This document shows positions 7,843 to 17,317 of a stretch of DNA of 64,000 nt, in pieces (position 1 is the stretch's first letter; every line of letters begins with the position of its first letter). The position numbers and the translations under genes were made by a program. The notes below the pieces were generated by a model that was not told the DNA's origin, did not search any database, and saw only the letters and a program-made list of their open reading frames with translations. Origin of the DNA: Streptomyces sp. NBC_00353. Lineage in GTDB: Bacteria > Actinomycetota > Actinomycetes > Streptomycetales > Streptomycetaceae. The stretch spans positions 2,914,001 to 2,978,000 of the forward strand of contig NZ_CP107985.1 in NCBI RefSeq assembly GCF_036108815.1, given 5' to 3'.

Positions 7843-8824
7843 GACGGCCCTCCTCGGCAGGGGCCCGGCCGGAGACGATCCGGGCAATGCTCCTCAGCGA
7901 CAGGGAGCCGGGCTTCAGGTAGTCGCTGTGGCCGCCGTCGCCCGCCGCGAAGTGCCGGGCACCGAACTTCCGGGAGACCGGGTCCGTTCCGAACCCGAGG
8001 GTGACGAACGGCAGTCGGAGCTGTACGTGCGGCACCTCGGCGATCCAGTCGTCGCCGCCCCGGCCTGCCCAGACGGTGGCCGGGGTGTGGAGGGCGGCGA
8101 CGTTGTCGACGCCGGTGCCGGGGCTGCCGTACAGAACGATGTCCGAGACCTCCAGCCCTGGTGCTGCCTCGGCACAGACGACGGATCCGTAGGAGTGGCA
8201 CAGCAGCGACGTCCGGGCGGTTGGCTCGGCACGCGTCAACTCGCCTATGAATGCGCGCAGTTCGGTCGCAGCACCCTTGGCCCGGTCCGTGGTCACCGAC
8301 GCCCGGCTCACCGTGTCCGGCGTTTCGTAGCCGAGCCACCCGACGACCGCCGCCCCCTCGCCCATCTCCCGGCGCAGAGCGACGGCACCGGCCCGCAGCC
8401 GCCAGTACCGGTCGAGGCTGATGCCCGCCCCCGGGACCAGCACGGCGATCCGGCGCGCGCGGGAGAGGTCGCCGAAGACCTCGACGCTGCGGCCGCCGTC
8501 GCGGCCGTCGAAGGAGAAGAAGTGGCGCGCCGGGTCGGCGAGACCGCGCAGGGATGCGGCCCGCTTGCCGTCGCCGTGGCGGGTGGCCATCCGCTCGGCC
8601 GCGAGGACGGAGCCGCGGTTGACGGCGTACCGGTCGGCAAGGGCGGCGGGGGTCGCAGCACGCAGCGGGGCAAGGGCGGCCGGGGCCGGCGCCGGGACGG
8701 CCGAGGGCCGCGCCGCACCCGCCATGGGCACGGCGACCGCGGCGATGACGAGGGCGGCGAGCAGCGTCCGGACAGCGCGCGAAAGATTCCTGCGCGGATG
8801 ACTCCTGGGCGGGCTGGGCGCCAT
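7835..8824 (-). CDS. secreted alpha/beta hydrolase (DUF1023-type)
   Basis: A 329-residue exported hydrolase. The chosen start (MAPSPPRSHPRRN) gives a signal peptide with an Arg-rich n-region and the hydrophobic LLAALVIAAVAVPMAGA core; upstream in-frame codons run into the repeat region and are not used. The core has VLVPGAGISLDRY (oxyanion area), the nucleophile elbow LLCHSYGSVV (Ser in the GxSxG-like CHSYG) and a late GDGGHSDYL that supplies the catalytic His. DUF1023 proteins of this kind are common secreted hydrolases in streptomycetes; the substrate is unknown. First gene of the operon that ends in a two-component system. Confidence 0.85.
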   Translation of the reverse strand: MAPSPPRSHPRRNLSRAVRTLLAALVIAAVAVPMAGAARPSAVPAPAPAALAPLRAATPAALADRYAVNRGSVLAAERMATRHGDGKRAASLRGLADPARHFFSFDGRDGGRSVEVFGDLSRARRIAVLVPGAGISLDRYWRLRAGAVALRREMGEGAAVVGWLGYETPDTVSRASVTTDRAKGAATELRAFIGELTRAEPTARTSLLCHSYGSVVCAEAAPGLEVSDIVLYGSPGTGVDNVAALHTPATVWAGRGGDDWIAEVPHVQLRLPFVTLGFGTDPVSRKFGARHFAAGDGGHSDYLKPGSLSLRSIARIVSGRAPAEEGRHA

Positions 8825-8837
8825 CCCAGATCTTGCG

Positions 8838-9004
8838 TGGAAATCCCGGCCTTCAGGCCGGGCGGGAAACGCATCCTGAGACCCGGAGCCGCGAAGCGGC
8901 GTAATACGCTGCGATCCTGCTTCGGCAGCGGTCAGGGCTTGGCCGTCATGAGACCCCGCGCGGTCAAGTGAGAAGCCGCCTCGTTTACGAGGGGGAGGAG
9001 TCAC
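8838..9004 (+). mobile_element. possible IS200/IS605 (TnpB-type) right-end relic
   Basis: This stretch has no credible gene and a different texture from its surroundings: CCCGGCC-TTCA-GGCCGGG, GCCGC-GAA-GCGGC and CCTCG-TTTA-CGAGG hairpins follow each other. The last is embedded in a GAAGCC...GGGGGAGGAGTCAC context directly after an in-frame TGA. From memory of the family, IS605-type elements end with a short GC hairpin and an AGGAGTCAC-like tail right after the tnpB stop. Only the last few dozen codons could be left, and they are not convincing as TnpB, so this is a relic at best. Confidence 0.4.
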
Positions 9005-9180
9005 GAAAGATGGTCCTTCCGTACCGGATGTCCGTCGAGTTGGTCAGTGGTGCTTCCGGTACAGAAGTTAGGGAGCCGACCTTGTGGTCGGCGTCCACCC
9101 GGGGAGGGCACCTTCCGGGTAACCCTGAAGTACTACGGGTAGGGGGAGTTGGCGCTCTCCCGGGGCCTGGACACACGTGT
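9005..9180 (+). ncRNA. hairpin-rich segment, possible orphan guide-type RNA (omega-RNA/HEARO-like)
   Basis: Four stems follow in series: CTTCCGTACCGG with CCGGTACAGAAG (11/12), a perfect GCCGACC-TTGT-GGTCGGC, ACCCGG with CCGGGT enclosing GGAGGGCACCTTCC, and GGGAG with CTCCC. They are joined by short unpaired stretches such as GAAGTACTACGGGTA. The order recalls the structured RNA placed upstream of IscB genes, and the segment ends ACACGTGT where such an ORF would start, but no nuclease ORF follows; the gcl terminator does. Assignment rests on pattern memory, not on a covariance search. Either strand could be transcribed. Confidence 0.35.
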
Positions 9181-9218
9181 GGGGGCGGACCACCGGAACC
9201 CGGTGGTCCGCCCCCGCA
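9178..9218 (-). terminator. strong terminator after gcl
   Basis: A perfect 16-base stem, GGGGGCGGACCACCGG with CCGGTGGTCCGCCCCC, extended by GTG/CAC-type pairs, around a 3-base AAC loop. It lies about 25 bases beyond the gcl stop. Confidence 0.85.
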
Positions 9219-9240
9219 CAGGCGGTGGAAGAGAGGGCCG

Positions 9241-11025
<1,785 letters not shown>

Positions 11026-11083
11026 GGAGTACTCCTGCTCGGACGGGTGGAGTCGGGCTCTGTCGCGCCACCTGAGAGCACCT

Positions 11084-11121
11084 ATTCCGCATTACGAAAG
11101 TTTGTTTCTGCTATACGGAAG
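11084..11121. promoter_or_regulatory. two tandem 17-bp operator sites before gcl
   Basis: ATTCCG-CATTA-CGAAAG and TTTCTG-CTATA-CGGAAG, again 21 bp from start to start, lie about 60-95 bp upstream of the gcl ATG. They match the hyi pair (CTTCCG-N5-CGGAAG). The shared period and sequence argue that one regulator controls both transcripts. An AllR-type IclR repressor released by allantoin breakdown products is the likely candidate; its gene is not in the window. Confidence 0.7.
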
Positions 11122-11276
11122 CAATCTAAGCTGCGGCCGAGTGGCCGTCAAGACCGGTGAATCCGCCAAGTCGCTCCCCCACGCCTCGCTCTTGGTGGAC
11201 CATGGGGACGGAGCACAGGGGACACGGGGCGCGGAGGCCCCGGGGCGGCGCCGGGGGGCGCCGGAGGGAGACCACA

Positions 11277-11990
11277 GTGGAGTCCGTGCCGGTACGCTGC
11301 CCGGCCTGCGGCCGCGATCACGCCTACCTCACACCGGTCTACCCGTGCCCGTGCGGGACCCCCATCGCCCCGCCCGTGTTGCGCGGCGGGGCGGTCGAAC
11401 CGATCACCCACCGCACCTGGAGCGAGGACTGGGTCACCGTGCGCTGCCGCACCTGCGGACGCCACGACCAGTGGCCGCAGCCGGAACTGTGCTGTCCGTG
11501 CGGGACCGTGCTGCGGATCCCGGTCCGCCCGGCCACGGAGTCCGCGTCCGGCCCGGTCGCCGGGGCCCTGCCCACCCATATCCCGCTGCCGCGGACGGCG
11601 GCGGCGCCCCGCCCGGCGTTCCGGCCGATGACGATCCGTACCGGCCGCGACGCGGTCACCGCCGCCGCGATGTACCTGCGGTGGCTGGGCTACCGCGACG
11701 TCGTACAGCCCGCGGAACGCCCCGCCTCCCGGATCGATCTGCGCGCCGCCGGGGTGATCGCCCAGGTCGACTCGACCACCCGGCCGACCACCCTGCGCGA
11801 TGTCGAATGTCTCTGGCTGAACGGCTTGAACGCCTCGGTGACCAGCGTCTTCTTCTCACTGGCGGGCTATGCGCAGGACGCCAGGGCGCGGGCGGACGGT
11901 CTCTGCATCCCGCTCTTCGTGATGGACCTCACCGGGACCCCACAGCCGGTCAACGGCCCGGCGGACGAACTGCTCTCCACCGGCGCCTGA
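11277..11990 (+). CDS. double zinc-ribbon protein with Mrr-like (restriction endonuclease-fold) domain
   Basis: A 237-residue protein. Residues 1-90 hold two zinc ribbons: CPACG...CPCG and CRTCG...CCPCG. After a proline-rich linker, residues 120-235 look like the Mrr-type PD-(D/E)xK fold: MTIRTGRDAVTAAAMYLRWLGY, then RIDLRAAGVIAQVDS and the helix-strand run TLRDVECLWLNGLNASVTSVFF...ADGLCIPLFVMD. The expected QxK reads QVD here, so the catalytic lysine appears lost and nuclease activity is doubtful. GTG is chosen because GGAGGGAG lies 6 bases ahead; upstream codons are low-complexity. Role unknown; DNA or RNA binding is plausible. Confidence 0.65.
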   Translation: MESVPVRCPACGRDHAYLTPVYPCPCGTPIAPPVLRGGAVEPITHRTWSEDWVTVRCRTCGRHDQWPQPELCCPCGTVLRIPVRPATESASGPVAGALPTHIPLPRTAAAPRPAFRPMTIRTGRDAVTAAAMYLRWLGYRDVVQPAERPASRIDLRAAGVIAQVDSTTRPTTLRDVECLWLNGLNASVTSVFFSLAGYAQDARARADGLCIPLFVMDLTGTPQPVNGPADELLSTGA

Positions 11991-12018
11991 CCGCCGTGCC
12001 GACCGCCATACTGGCGGC

Positions 12019-12525
12019 ATGCGCATCCGTCCCGCCCGCCGCTCCGACCTTCCGCTGCTCCAGGAGATCGAGCGCGCCGCCGGCGAACCCTTCCGCACCC
12101 TCGCCATGTCCGCCGTCGCGGACGACGACCCGCCGCCTCTCGACCTGCTGGACGAATACCGCAGGGCCGGCCGCGCCTGGGTGGCCGCGGACGCCGACGA
12201 CCGTCCGGTCGGCTACCTGATCGCCGATCCGGTCGACGGCGCGGCCCATGTCGAGCAGGTCTCGGTCCATCCGTCCGCCGCCCGGCGCGGCGTCGGCAGC
12301 TCGCTCATCGACCACCTCGCCCTCTGGGCGGGCGAACAGCGGCTCGAAGCCCTCACCCTCACCACCTTCTCGCACGTCCCGTGGAACGCGCCGTACTACA
12401 CACGCCTCGGCTTCCGCACGCTCACGGAGGCCGAACTCACCGACGGCCTGCGGAAGATCAGGGCGGAGGAGGCCGAACACGGCCTGGACCGCTGGCCGAG
12501 GGTCTGCATGCGACGCGAACTCTGA
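12019..12525 (+). CDS. GNAT family N-acetyltransferase
   Basis: A 168-residue acetyl-CoA-dependent transferase. It opens with MRIRPARRSDLPLLQEIE (first strand and helix of the GNAT fold). VEQVSVHPSAARRGVGSSLI is motif A with the pyrophosphate-binding RRGVG loop (about residues 75-94), and YYTRLGFRTLT is motif B. The substrate is unknown. The gene stands alone 28 bases after the zinc-ribbon gene on the same strand, so cotranscription is possible. Confidence 0.9.
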   Translation: MRIRPARRSDLPLLQEIERAAGEPFRTLAMSAVADDDPPPLDLLDEYRRAGRAWVAADADDRPVGYLIADPVDGAAHVEQVSVHPSAARRGVGSSLIDHLALWAGEQRLEALTLTTFSHVPWNAPYYTRLGFRTLTEAELTDGLRKIRAEEAEHGLDRWPRVCMRREL

Positions 12526-12693
12526 CACGGCGACACGATTCGGGTACCTTCGCGCGGGCCCCGGTGCCGGTCCGGACCCGCGCCCCGACGCCGCAGCGGA
12601 ACCGGTCGGCAACAGCGAGTGCAATCGGTCACGTTCGGCCCTGCGGCCACAAATGTTCGGTCGCTGTCAGTGGGCGGCCGTAGAGTGGTGCGC

Positions 12694-12936
12694 ATGGTCT
12701 TAACTCCACGGCTCTCACCACCATTCGCCCCGCGGAACACCGCACAGAACGTCGCACAGTCCGCACAGCCGACCCACCCGTCCGCCGTCGAGGCGAACGA
12801 GGCGATTCGTGCGCTCGTGGACGCACGAGCCGGCCAGGACTGGTCCTCCGTGGAGTCCGCGGCCTACGAGGTACTGCTCGTCGAATGGGCGGCGGCCACT
12901 CGGGGCGCTGCCGGCGACATCATCGAAGCCGCCTGA
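12694..12936 (+). CDS. 80-residue conserved hypothetical protein
   Basis: A small acidic protein with a Pro/Ala-rich N-terminus and a helical C-terminal half (EANEAIRALVDARAGQDWSS, then EYxVLLVEWA-like segment). I do not recognise a function, but the reading frame has normal streptomycete codon bias. The ATG lies only 7 bases after a TAGAGT -10 hexamer with a TTCGGT 17 bases before that, so the transcript is probably leaderless. It is convergent with the acyl-CoA synthetase pair. Confidence 0.6.
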   Translation: MVLTPRLSPPFAPRNTAQNVAQSAQPTHPSAVEANEAIRALVDARAGQDWSSVESAAYEVLLVEWAAATRGAAGDIIEAA

Positions 12937-12968
12937 CAGCGCCCGTCGGCGCCGCTCCCACCGGGCCC

Positions 12969-14582
12969 CTACCCGTAGTTCTCCCGCAGTTCGATCTTCC
13001 GGACCTTCCCGCTCACCGTCATCGGGAAGGTCTCCAGGATCTGCAGCCGTCGCGGGATCTTGTAGTGCGCCAGCTGCTCGCGGCAGTACTCCGTCACCTC
13101 TTCCAGGGTCGGCGGCTGCGCCGGGTCCCGGGGGATGACGCAGGCCAGGATCTCCTCGCCGTACGTCTCGTCCGGTACGCCCACCACCTGCACGTCGGCA
13201 ATCTTCGGATGGCCGTAGAGGAACTCCTCGATCTCCCGCGGGTACACGTTCTCGCCACCACGGATGATCATGTCCTTGATGCGGCCGACGATCTGCACGT
13301 AGCCGTCCTCGCGCATCACCGCGAGGTCACCCGTGTGCATCCAGCGCCCCGCGTCGATCACTTCCGCGGTCCGCTCGGGCTGCTCCCAGTAGCCGAGCAT
13401 CACGCTGTAGCCACGGGTGCAGAGCTCGCCCGCCGCGCCGCGCTCCAGGGTCACGCCCGTCACCGGGTCGACGACCTTCACCTCGATGTGCGGCATCACC
13501 CGGCCGACCGTGCCGGTGCGGCGCTCCAGGTCGTCGTCGCGGCGGGTCTGGGTGGAGACCGGGGAGGTCTCCGTCATGCCGTAGCAGATGGACACCTCGT
13601 CCATGTGCATCTCGGCGACGACCCGCTTCATCACCTCGATCGGGCAGGGTGATCCGGCCATGATCCCGGTGCGCAGCGAGGAGAGGTCGTACGAGGCGAA
13701 GTCCGGATGGTTGAGCTCCGCGATGAACATGGTGGGGACGCCGTAGAGCGAGGTGCAGCGCTCCGTCTGGACCGCCGCGAGGACGGCGGCGGGCTCGAAG
13801 GCGGGGGCCGGGATCACGATGCAGGCGCCGTGCGAGGTGATGCCGAGGTTGCCCATCACCATGCCGAAGCAGTGGTAGAAGGGAACGGGCAGACAGACCC
13901 GGTCCTGTTCCGTGTAGGCGACCATCTCCCCGACGAAATAGCCGTTGTTGAGGATGTTGTGGTGCGAGAGGGTGGCGCCCTTGGGGAAGCCCGTCGTACC
14001 CGAGGTGTACTGGATGTTGATCGGGTCGTCGCAGGACAGCTCGGCCTCTCTGGCCGCCAGCTGTTCGGCGGTGACGGCTGCGGCCGCTGCCGTCAGCTCG
14101 TCCCAGGACGGATCGCCGATGTAGTGCACGGCCCGCAGGGCGGGGCAATTGGCCCGGACCTGGCCGACGAGGGCGCGGTAGTCGCTGGTGCGGTGGGCGA
14201 GCGAGGAGATCAGGAGGGAGATCCCGGCCTGGCCGAGCACATACTCCAGCTCGTGCGCCCGGTAGGCCGGGTTGATGTTGACCATGACGGCGCCGATGCG
14301 GGCGGTGGCGTACTGGACGAGCACCCACTCGGGGCAGTTGATCGCCCAGATGCCGACGCGGTCGCCCTTCGCCACTCCGGAGCCCATCAGAGCGCGCGCC
14401 AACTCGTCGACGGCGGCGCCGAATTCCGCGTACGTCCAGCGTCGCCCCGAGGCGACGTCGACAAGCGCCTCGCGCTCCGGGTACGCCTCGATCGCCCGGT
14501 CGAGATTGCGCCCGATGGTGTCGCCGAGCAGGGCCGTGGTGCCGGTGCCGTGCGCGTAGGAAAGGCCGGTCCGTCCGCTCAT
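12969..14582 (-). CDS. AMP-binding fatty acyl-CoA synthetase (FadD-type)
   Basis: A 537-residue ANL-superfamily enzyme that activates a carboxylic acid through an acyl-AMP to an acyl-CoA. The P-loop is IQYTSGTTGFPKGATLSHHN, the A5 motif is CYGMTETSPVS, the A7/A8 hinge is TGDLAVMREDGYVQIVGR followed by KDMIIRGGENVYPREIEEFL, and the catalytic lysine is in TVSGKVRKIEL near the C-terminus. The sequence style fits long/medium-chain acyl-CoA synthases. Its ATG overlaps the stop of the preceding synthetase by four bases, so the two are coupled. A pair of acyl-CoA synthetases suggests breakdown of a branched or aromatic acid. Confidence 0.93.
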   Translation of the reverse strand: MSGRTGLSYAHGTGTTALLGDTIGRNLDRAIEAYPEREALVDVASGRRWTYAEFGAAVDELARALMGSGVAKGDRVGIWAINCPEWVLVQYATARIGAVMVNINPAYRAHELEYVLGQAGISLLISSLAHRTSDYRALVGQVRANCPALRAVHYIGDPSWDELTAAAAAVTAEQLAAREAELSCDDPINIQYTSGTTGFPKGATLSHHNILNNGYFVGEMVAYTEQDRVCLPVPFYHCFGMVMGNLGITSHGACIVIPAPAFEPAAVLAAVQTERCTSLYGVPTMFIAELNHPDFASYDLSSLRTGIMAGSPCPIEVMKRVVAEMHMDEVSICYGMTETSPVSTQTRRDDDLERRTGTVGRVMPHIEVKVVDPVTGVTLERGAAGELCTRGYSVMLGYWEQPERTAEVIDAGRWMHTGDLAVMREDGYVQIVGRIKDMIIRGGENVYPREIEEFLYGHPKIADVQVVGVPDETYGEEILACVIPRDPAQPPTLEEVTEYCREQLAHYKIPRRLQILETFPMTVSGKVRKIELRENYG

Positions 14583-16255
14583 CGCAGGTCCCCCTCGTCG
14601 AATTCGGTGCCGATTCCCTCGGCCGTACGCTCACGCAGCTCGATCCGGCGGATCTTGCCGGACACGGTCTTCGGCAGTTCGGCGAATTCCAGCCGGCGGA
14701 TCCGCTTGTACGGGGCCAGCACCGCCCTCGAGTGCGCGAACAGCACCTTCGCGGTGTCCGGTCCGGGCTCCCAGCCCTCCGCGAGCACGACGTACGCCTT
14801 CGGGACCGCGAGCCGGACCGGGTCGGGCGCGGGCACGACCGCAGCCTCGGCGACCGCCTCGTGCTCCAGCAGGGCGCTCTCCAGCTCGAACGGCGAGATC
14901 TTGTAGTCGGATGCCTTGAAGACGTCGTCGGCGCGGCCGACATAGGTGATGTAGCCGTCCTCGTCGCGGGAGCCGATGTCGCCGGTGCGGTAGTAGCCGC
15001 CCGCCATCGCCTCGGCGGTACGGTCCGGGTCGCCGTGGTATCCGGTCATCAGGCCGACCGGACGGTCCGACAGATCGAGGGAGATCTCGCCCTCCGTCGC
15101 GCCGGGCCGGCCGGTGACCGGGTCGAGGAGCTCGACCTTGAAGCCGGGGCTCGGCCGCCCCATGGAACCGGACTTCAGCAGCTGCCCGGGGGTGTTGGCG
15201 ACCTGGACGGCGGTCTCGGTCTGGCCGAAGCCGTCCCGGATGGTGACGCCCCACGCGCGCCGGACCGTCTCGATGACCTCGGGGTTCAGCGGCTCGCCCG
15301 CCGCGACGACCTCGCGCGGCGGGGTCCTCAGTTGGGAGAGGTCGGCCTGGATCAGCATCCGCCAGACGGTGGGCGGGGCGCAGAAGCTGGTGACGCCCGA
15401 GCGGTCCATTTCGGCCATCAGCCGGCCCGCGTCGAACCGGGTGTAGTTGAAGATGAAGACGGTCGCCTCGGCGCTCCACGGCGCGAAGAGGTTCGACCAG
15501 GCGTGCTTGGCCCAGCCCGGCGAAGAGATGTTGAGATGGACGTCTCCGGGCCTGAGGCCGATCCAGTACATCGTCGACAGGTGGCCGACCGGGTACGAGA
15601 CATGGGTGTGCTCGACCAGCTTGGGGCTGGCGGTCGTGCCGGACGTGAAGTACAGCATCAGCGGTTCGTCGGCGTCGGTCTCCCGGTCCGCCTCGAAGCT
15701 CTCCGGCTGCTCGTCGGCGTCGCTGTACGAATGCCAGCCCTCGACCTCGTCGCCGACGACGAGCCGGGTGTAGTCACCGGGCACCTCGTCGAACTTGGCG
15801 GCGTCCGCGTCCCGCACGATCACATGCCGGACCCGGCCGCGGTCCACCCGGTCGCGCAGGTCGACGGGGCCGAGGAGCGGCGTGGCGGGGATGACGACGG
15901 CGCGCAGCTTCATCGCGGCGAGGGCCGTCTCCCACAGCTCGATCTGGTTGCCGAGCATGACGAGGATCCGGTCCCCGGCGCGTACCCCCTGGGCACGCAG
16001 CCAGTTCGCCGCCTGGTTGGACCGGGCGGACATCCGGGCGAAGGACGCCTCGGTGCGCCGGCCGTCCTCCTCCACGATGTGCAGGGCGGTGCGGTCGTTG
16101 TTCTCGGCGATGACGTCGAACCAGTCCAGCGCCCAGTTGAAATGGTCGGCCCGGGGCCAGCGGAAGCCCTCGTAGGCCGCCGCGTAGTCCTCGCGGTGCT
16201 GCAGCAGAAAGTCCCGGGCGGCCCGAAACGTTTCCGTCGCGCTCGTTGCCGACAT
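14579..16255 (-). CDS. AMP-binding acyl-CoA synthetase (medium-chain/ACSM-like)
   Basis: A 558-residue ANL enzyme closer to the medium-chain (ACSM/MACS) branch, with an N-terminal part containing FNWALDWFDVIA. Motifs are LYFTSGTTASPKLVEHTH (P-loop), RDGFGQTETAV (A5), YRTGDIGSRDEDGYITYVGR (A7), DDVFKASDYKISPFELE (A8) and TVSGKIRRIEL with the catalytic lysine. First gene of a two-gene operon with another acyl-CoA synthetase. A GAF-LuxR regulator is transcribed divergently, and the shared 110-bp region has two inverted repeats. Confidence 0.93.
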   Translation of the reverse strand: MSATSATETFRAARDFLLQHREDYAAAYEGFRWPRADHFNWALDWFDVIAENNDRTALHIVEEDGRRTEASFARMSARSNQAANWLRAQGVRAGDRILVMLGNQIELWETALAAMKLRAVVIPATPLLGPVDLRDRVDRGRVRHVIVRDADAAKFDEVPGDYTRLVVGDEVEGWHSYSDADEQPESFEADRETDADEPLMLYFTSGTTASPKLVEHTHVSYPVGHLSTMYWIGLRPGDVHLNISSPGWAKHAWSNLFAPWSAEATVFIFNYTRFDAGRLMAEMDRSGVTSFCAPPTVWRMLIQADLSQLRTPPREVVAAGEPLNPEVIETVRRAWGVTIRDGFGQTETAVQVANTPGQLLKSGSMGRPSPGFKVELLDPVTGRPGATEGEISLDLSDRPVGLMTGYHGDPDRTAEAMAGGYYRTGDIGSRDEDGYITYVGRADDVFKASDYKISPFELESALLEHEAVAEAAVVPAPDPVRLAVPKAYVVLAEGWEPGPDTAKVLFAHSRAVLAPYKRIRRLEFAELPKTVSGKIRRIELRERTAEGIGTEFDEGDLR

Positions 16256-16281
16256 GTGCCCTCCTCATTGCGGACCGGACC

Positions 16282-16337
16282 GGTCACTTAACATCATGAA
16301 AACAGTGACCCAGGTCTCACCACCCCCGAACGGGGGT
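16282..16337. promoter_or_regulatory. divergent promoter region with two inverted repeats
   Basis: GGTCACT and AGTGACC form a 7-base inverted repeat around an AT-rich 15-base spacer that should hold promoter elements. Twelve bases further is a 16-bp perfect palindrome, ACCCCCGA-ACGGGGGT without a spacer. Either could bind a regulator of the acyl-CoA synthetase operon or of the divergent regulator gene. Confidence 0.5.
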
Positions 16338-16365
16338 ACAGAGGGCGGGGCGGAGAGGCGACAGC

Positions 16366-17208
16366 GTGCCGGAACCGGTCGATACGGTCGAGATGCAAGC
16401 GGCGCTGCTGCGGCTGCGCCGGACGAGCGGACTGCCCGTCACGTTCGGCGGACTGCTCTCGGACCCGCGCCACGCCAGGATCGTGGAGCTCAACGGTGCG
16501 CAGACCACCGCGCTGCGCGGGCTCGTCATATCGGCCGGCAGCGGGCTCGGCGGCAAGTCGATCGCCCTGTCGCGGCCGTGCGCGGTGACCGACTACCCGT
16601 CGTCGCGGCACATCAGCCACGAGTACGACACCGCGGTCGCCGCGGAGGGCCTGCGCTCGGTGGTCGCGGTGCCCGTCGTCGTACGCCGGAGGGTACGGGG
16701 CGTGCTGTACGGGGCGCTGCGTGAGCCGCTCACCCTCGGGGACCGTACGTTCGACGCGGCAGTCGCGGCGGCCCGCGACGTGGAACAGGCCCTTGTCGTA
16801 CGGGACGAGGTGCAGCAGCTCCTGTCCGTCACCCGGGACCAGGTGACGGACCCCCGGGCCGCTCCGGGGGCCTGGGAGGACGTCCGCGAGGCGCACCGCG
16901 AACTGCGCGCGCTCGCCCCCAAGGTGGCCGACCCGGCGCTGCGCGAGGAGCTGCTCTCGGTGTGCGCGCGGCTGGCCTCGGCGTCCGGGGCGCAGGAGCC
17001 ACACGGCCGTGAGGTGCTGCTGGCGCCGCGCGAGGTCGATGTCCTCGCCTGTGTGGCGGCGGGTGCGACCAACGCGGTGGCGGCCGGCCGGCTGGGCCTT
17101 CGACCGGAGACGGTGAAGGGGTATCTTCGCTCGGCGATGCGGAAGCTGGGGGCGCACACCCGGCTGGAAGCCGTGGTCGCCGCGCGCCGGGCGGGGCTGC
17201 TGCCGTAG
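16366..17208 (+). CDS. GAF-domain LuxR-type transcriptional regulator
   Basis: A 280-residue regulator. Residues 25-150 form a GAF-like ligand domain (LRSVVAVPVVVRRRVRGVLYG is the typical core strand-helix). The C-terminal 65 residues are a LuxR HTH: LAPREVDVLACVAAGATNAV followed by ETVKGYLRSAMRKLGAHTRLEAV. The GTG start has GGAGAGG about 7 bases ahead. Similar proteins sit beside acyl-CoA synthetase genes in streptomycetes, so it probably controls the divergent pair. A ligand related to acyl-CoA or an aromatic acid is only a guess. Confidence 0.85.
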   Translation: MPEPVDTVEMQAALLRLRRTSGLPVTFGGLLSDPRHARIVELNGAQTTALRGLVISAGSGLGGKSIALSRPCAVTDYPSSRHISHEYDTAVAAEGLRSVVAVPVVVRRRVRGVLYGALREPLTLGDRTFDAAVAAARDVEQALVVRDEVQQLLSVTRDQVTDPRAAPGAWEDVREAHRELRALAPKVADPALREELLSVCARLASASGAQEPHGREVLLAPREVDVLACVAAGATNAVAAGRLGLRPETVKGYLRSAMRKLGAHTRLEAVVAARRAGLLP

Positions 17209-17209
17209 G

Positions 17210-17250
17210 CCGACCGGCACCCGGCGACGCCGCCCCCATATGCCGGTCGG
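17210..17250 (+). terminator. terminator after the GAF-LuxR gene
   Basis: CCGACCGGCA and TGCCGGTCGG pair perfectly around a 21-base loop, starting two bases after the stop codon. It may also serve the convergent HTH_42 gene. Confidence 0.75.
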
Positions 17251-17317
17251 TCCTGGTCGCGTGCCTGACGTCAGTGGGGACGGTGGCGGCGACGGGCCGC
17301 GCCGACTGAAACCCGGT

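Noticed and set aside
9010..9180. A small protein reading MSVELVSGASGTEVREPTLW on the plus strand
   Set aside because: Composition and codon use are unlike a gene, and the segment is better explained by consecutive RNA hairpins.
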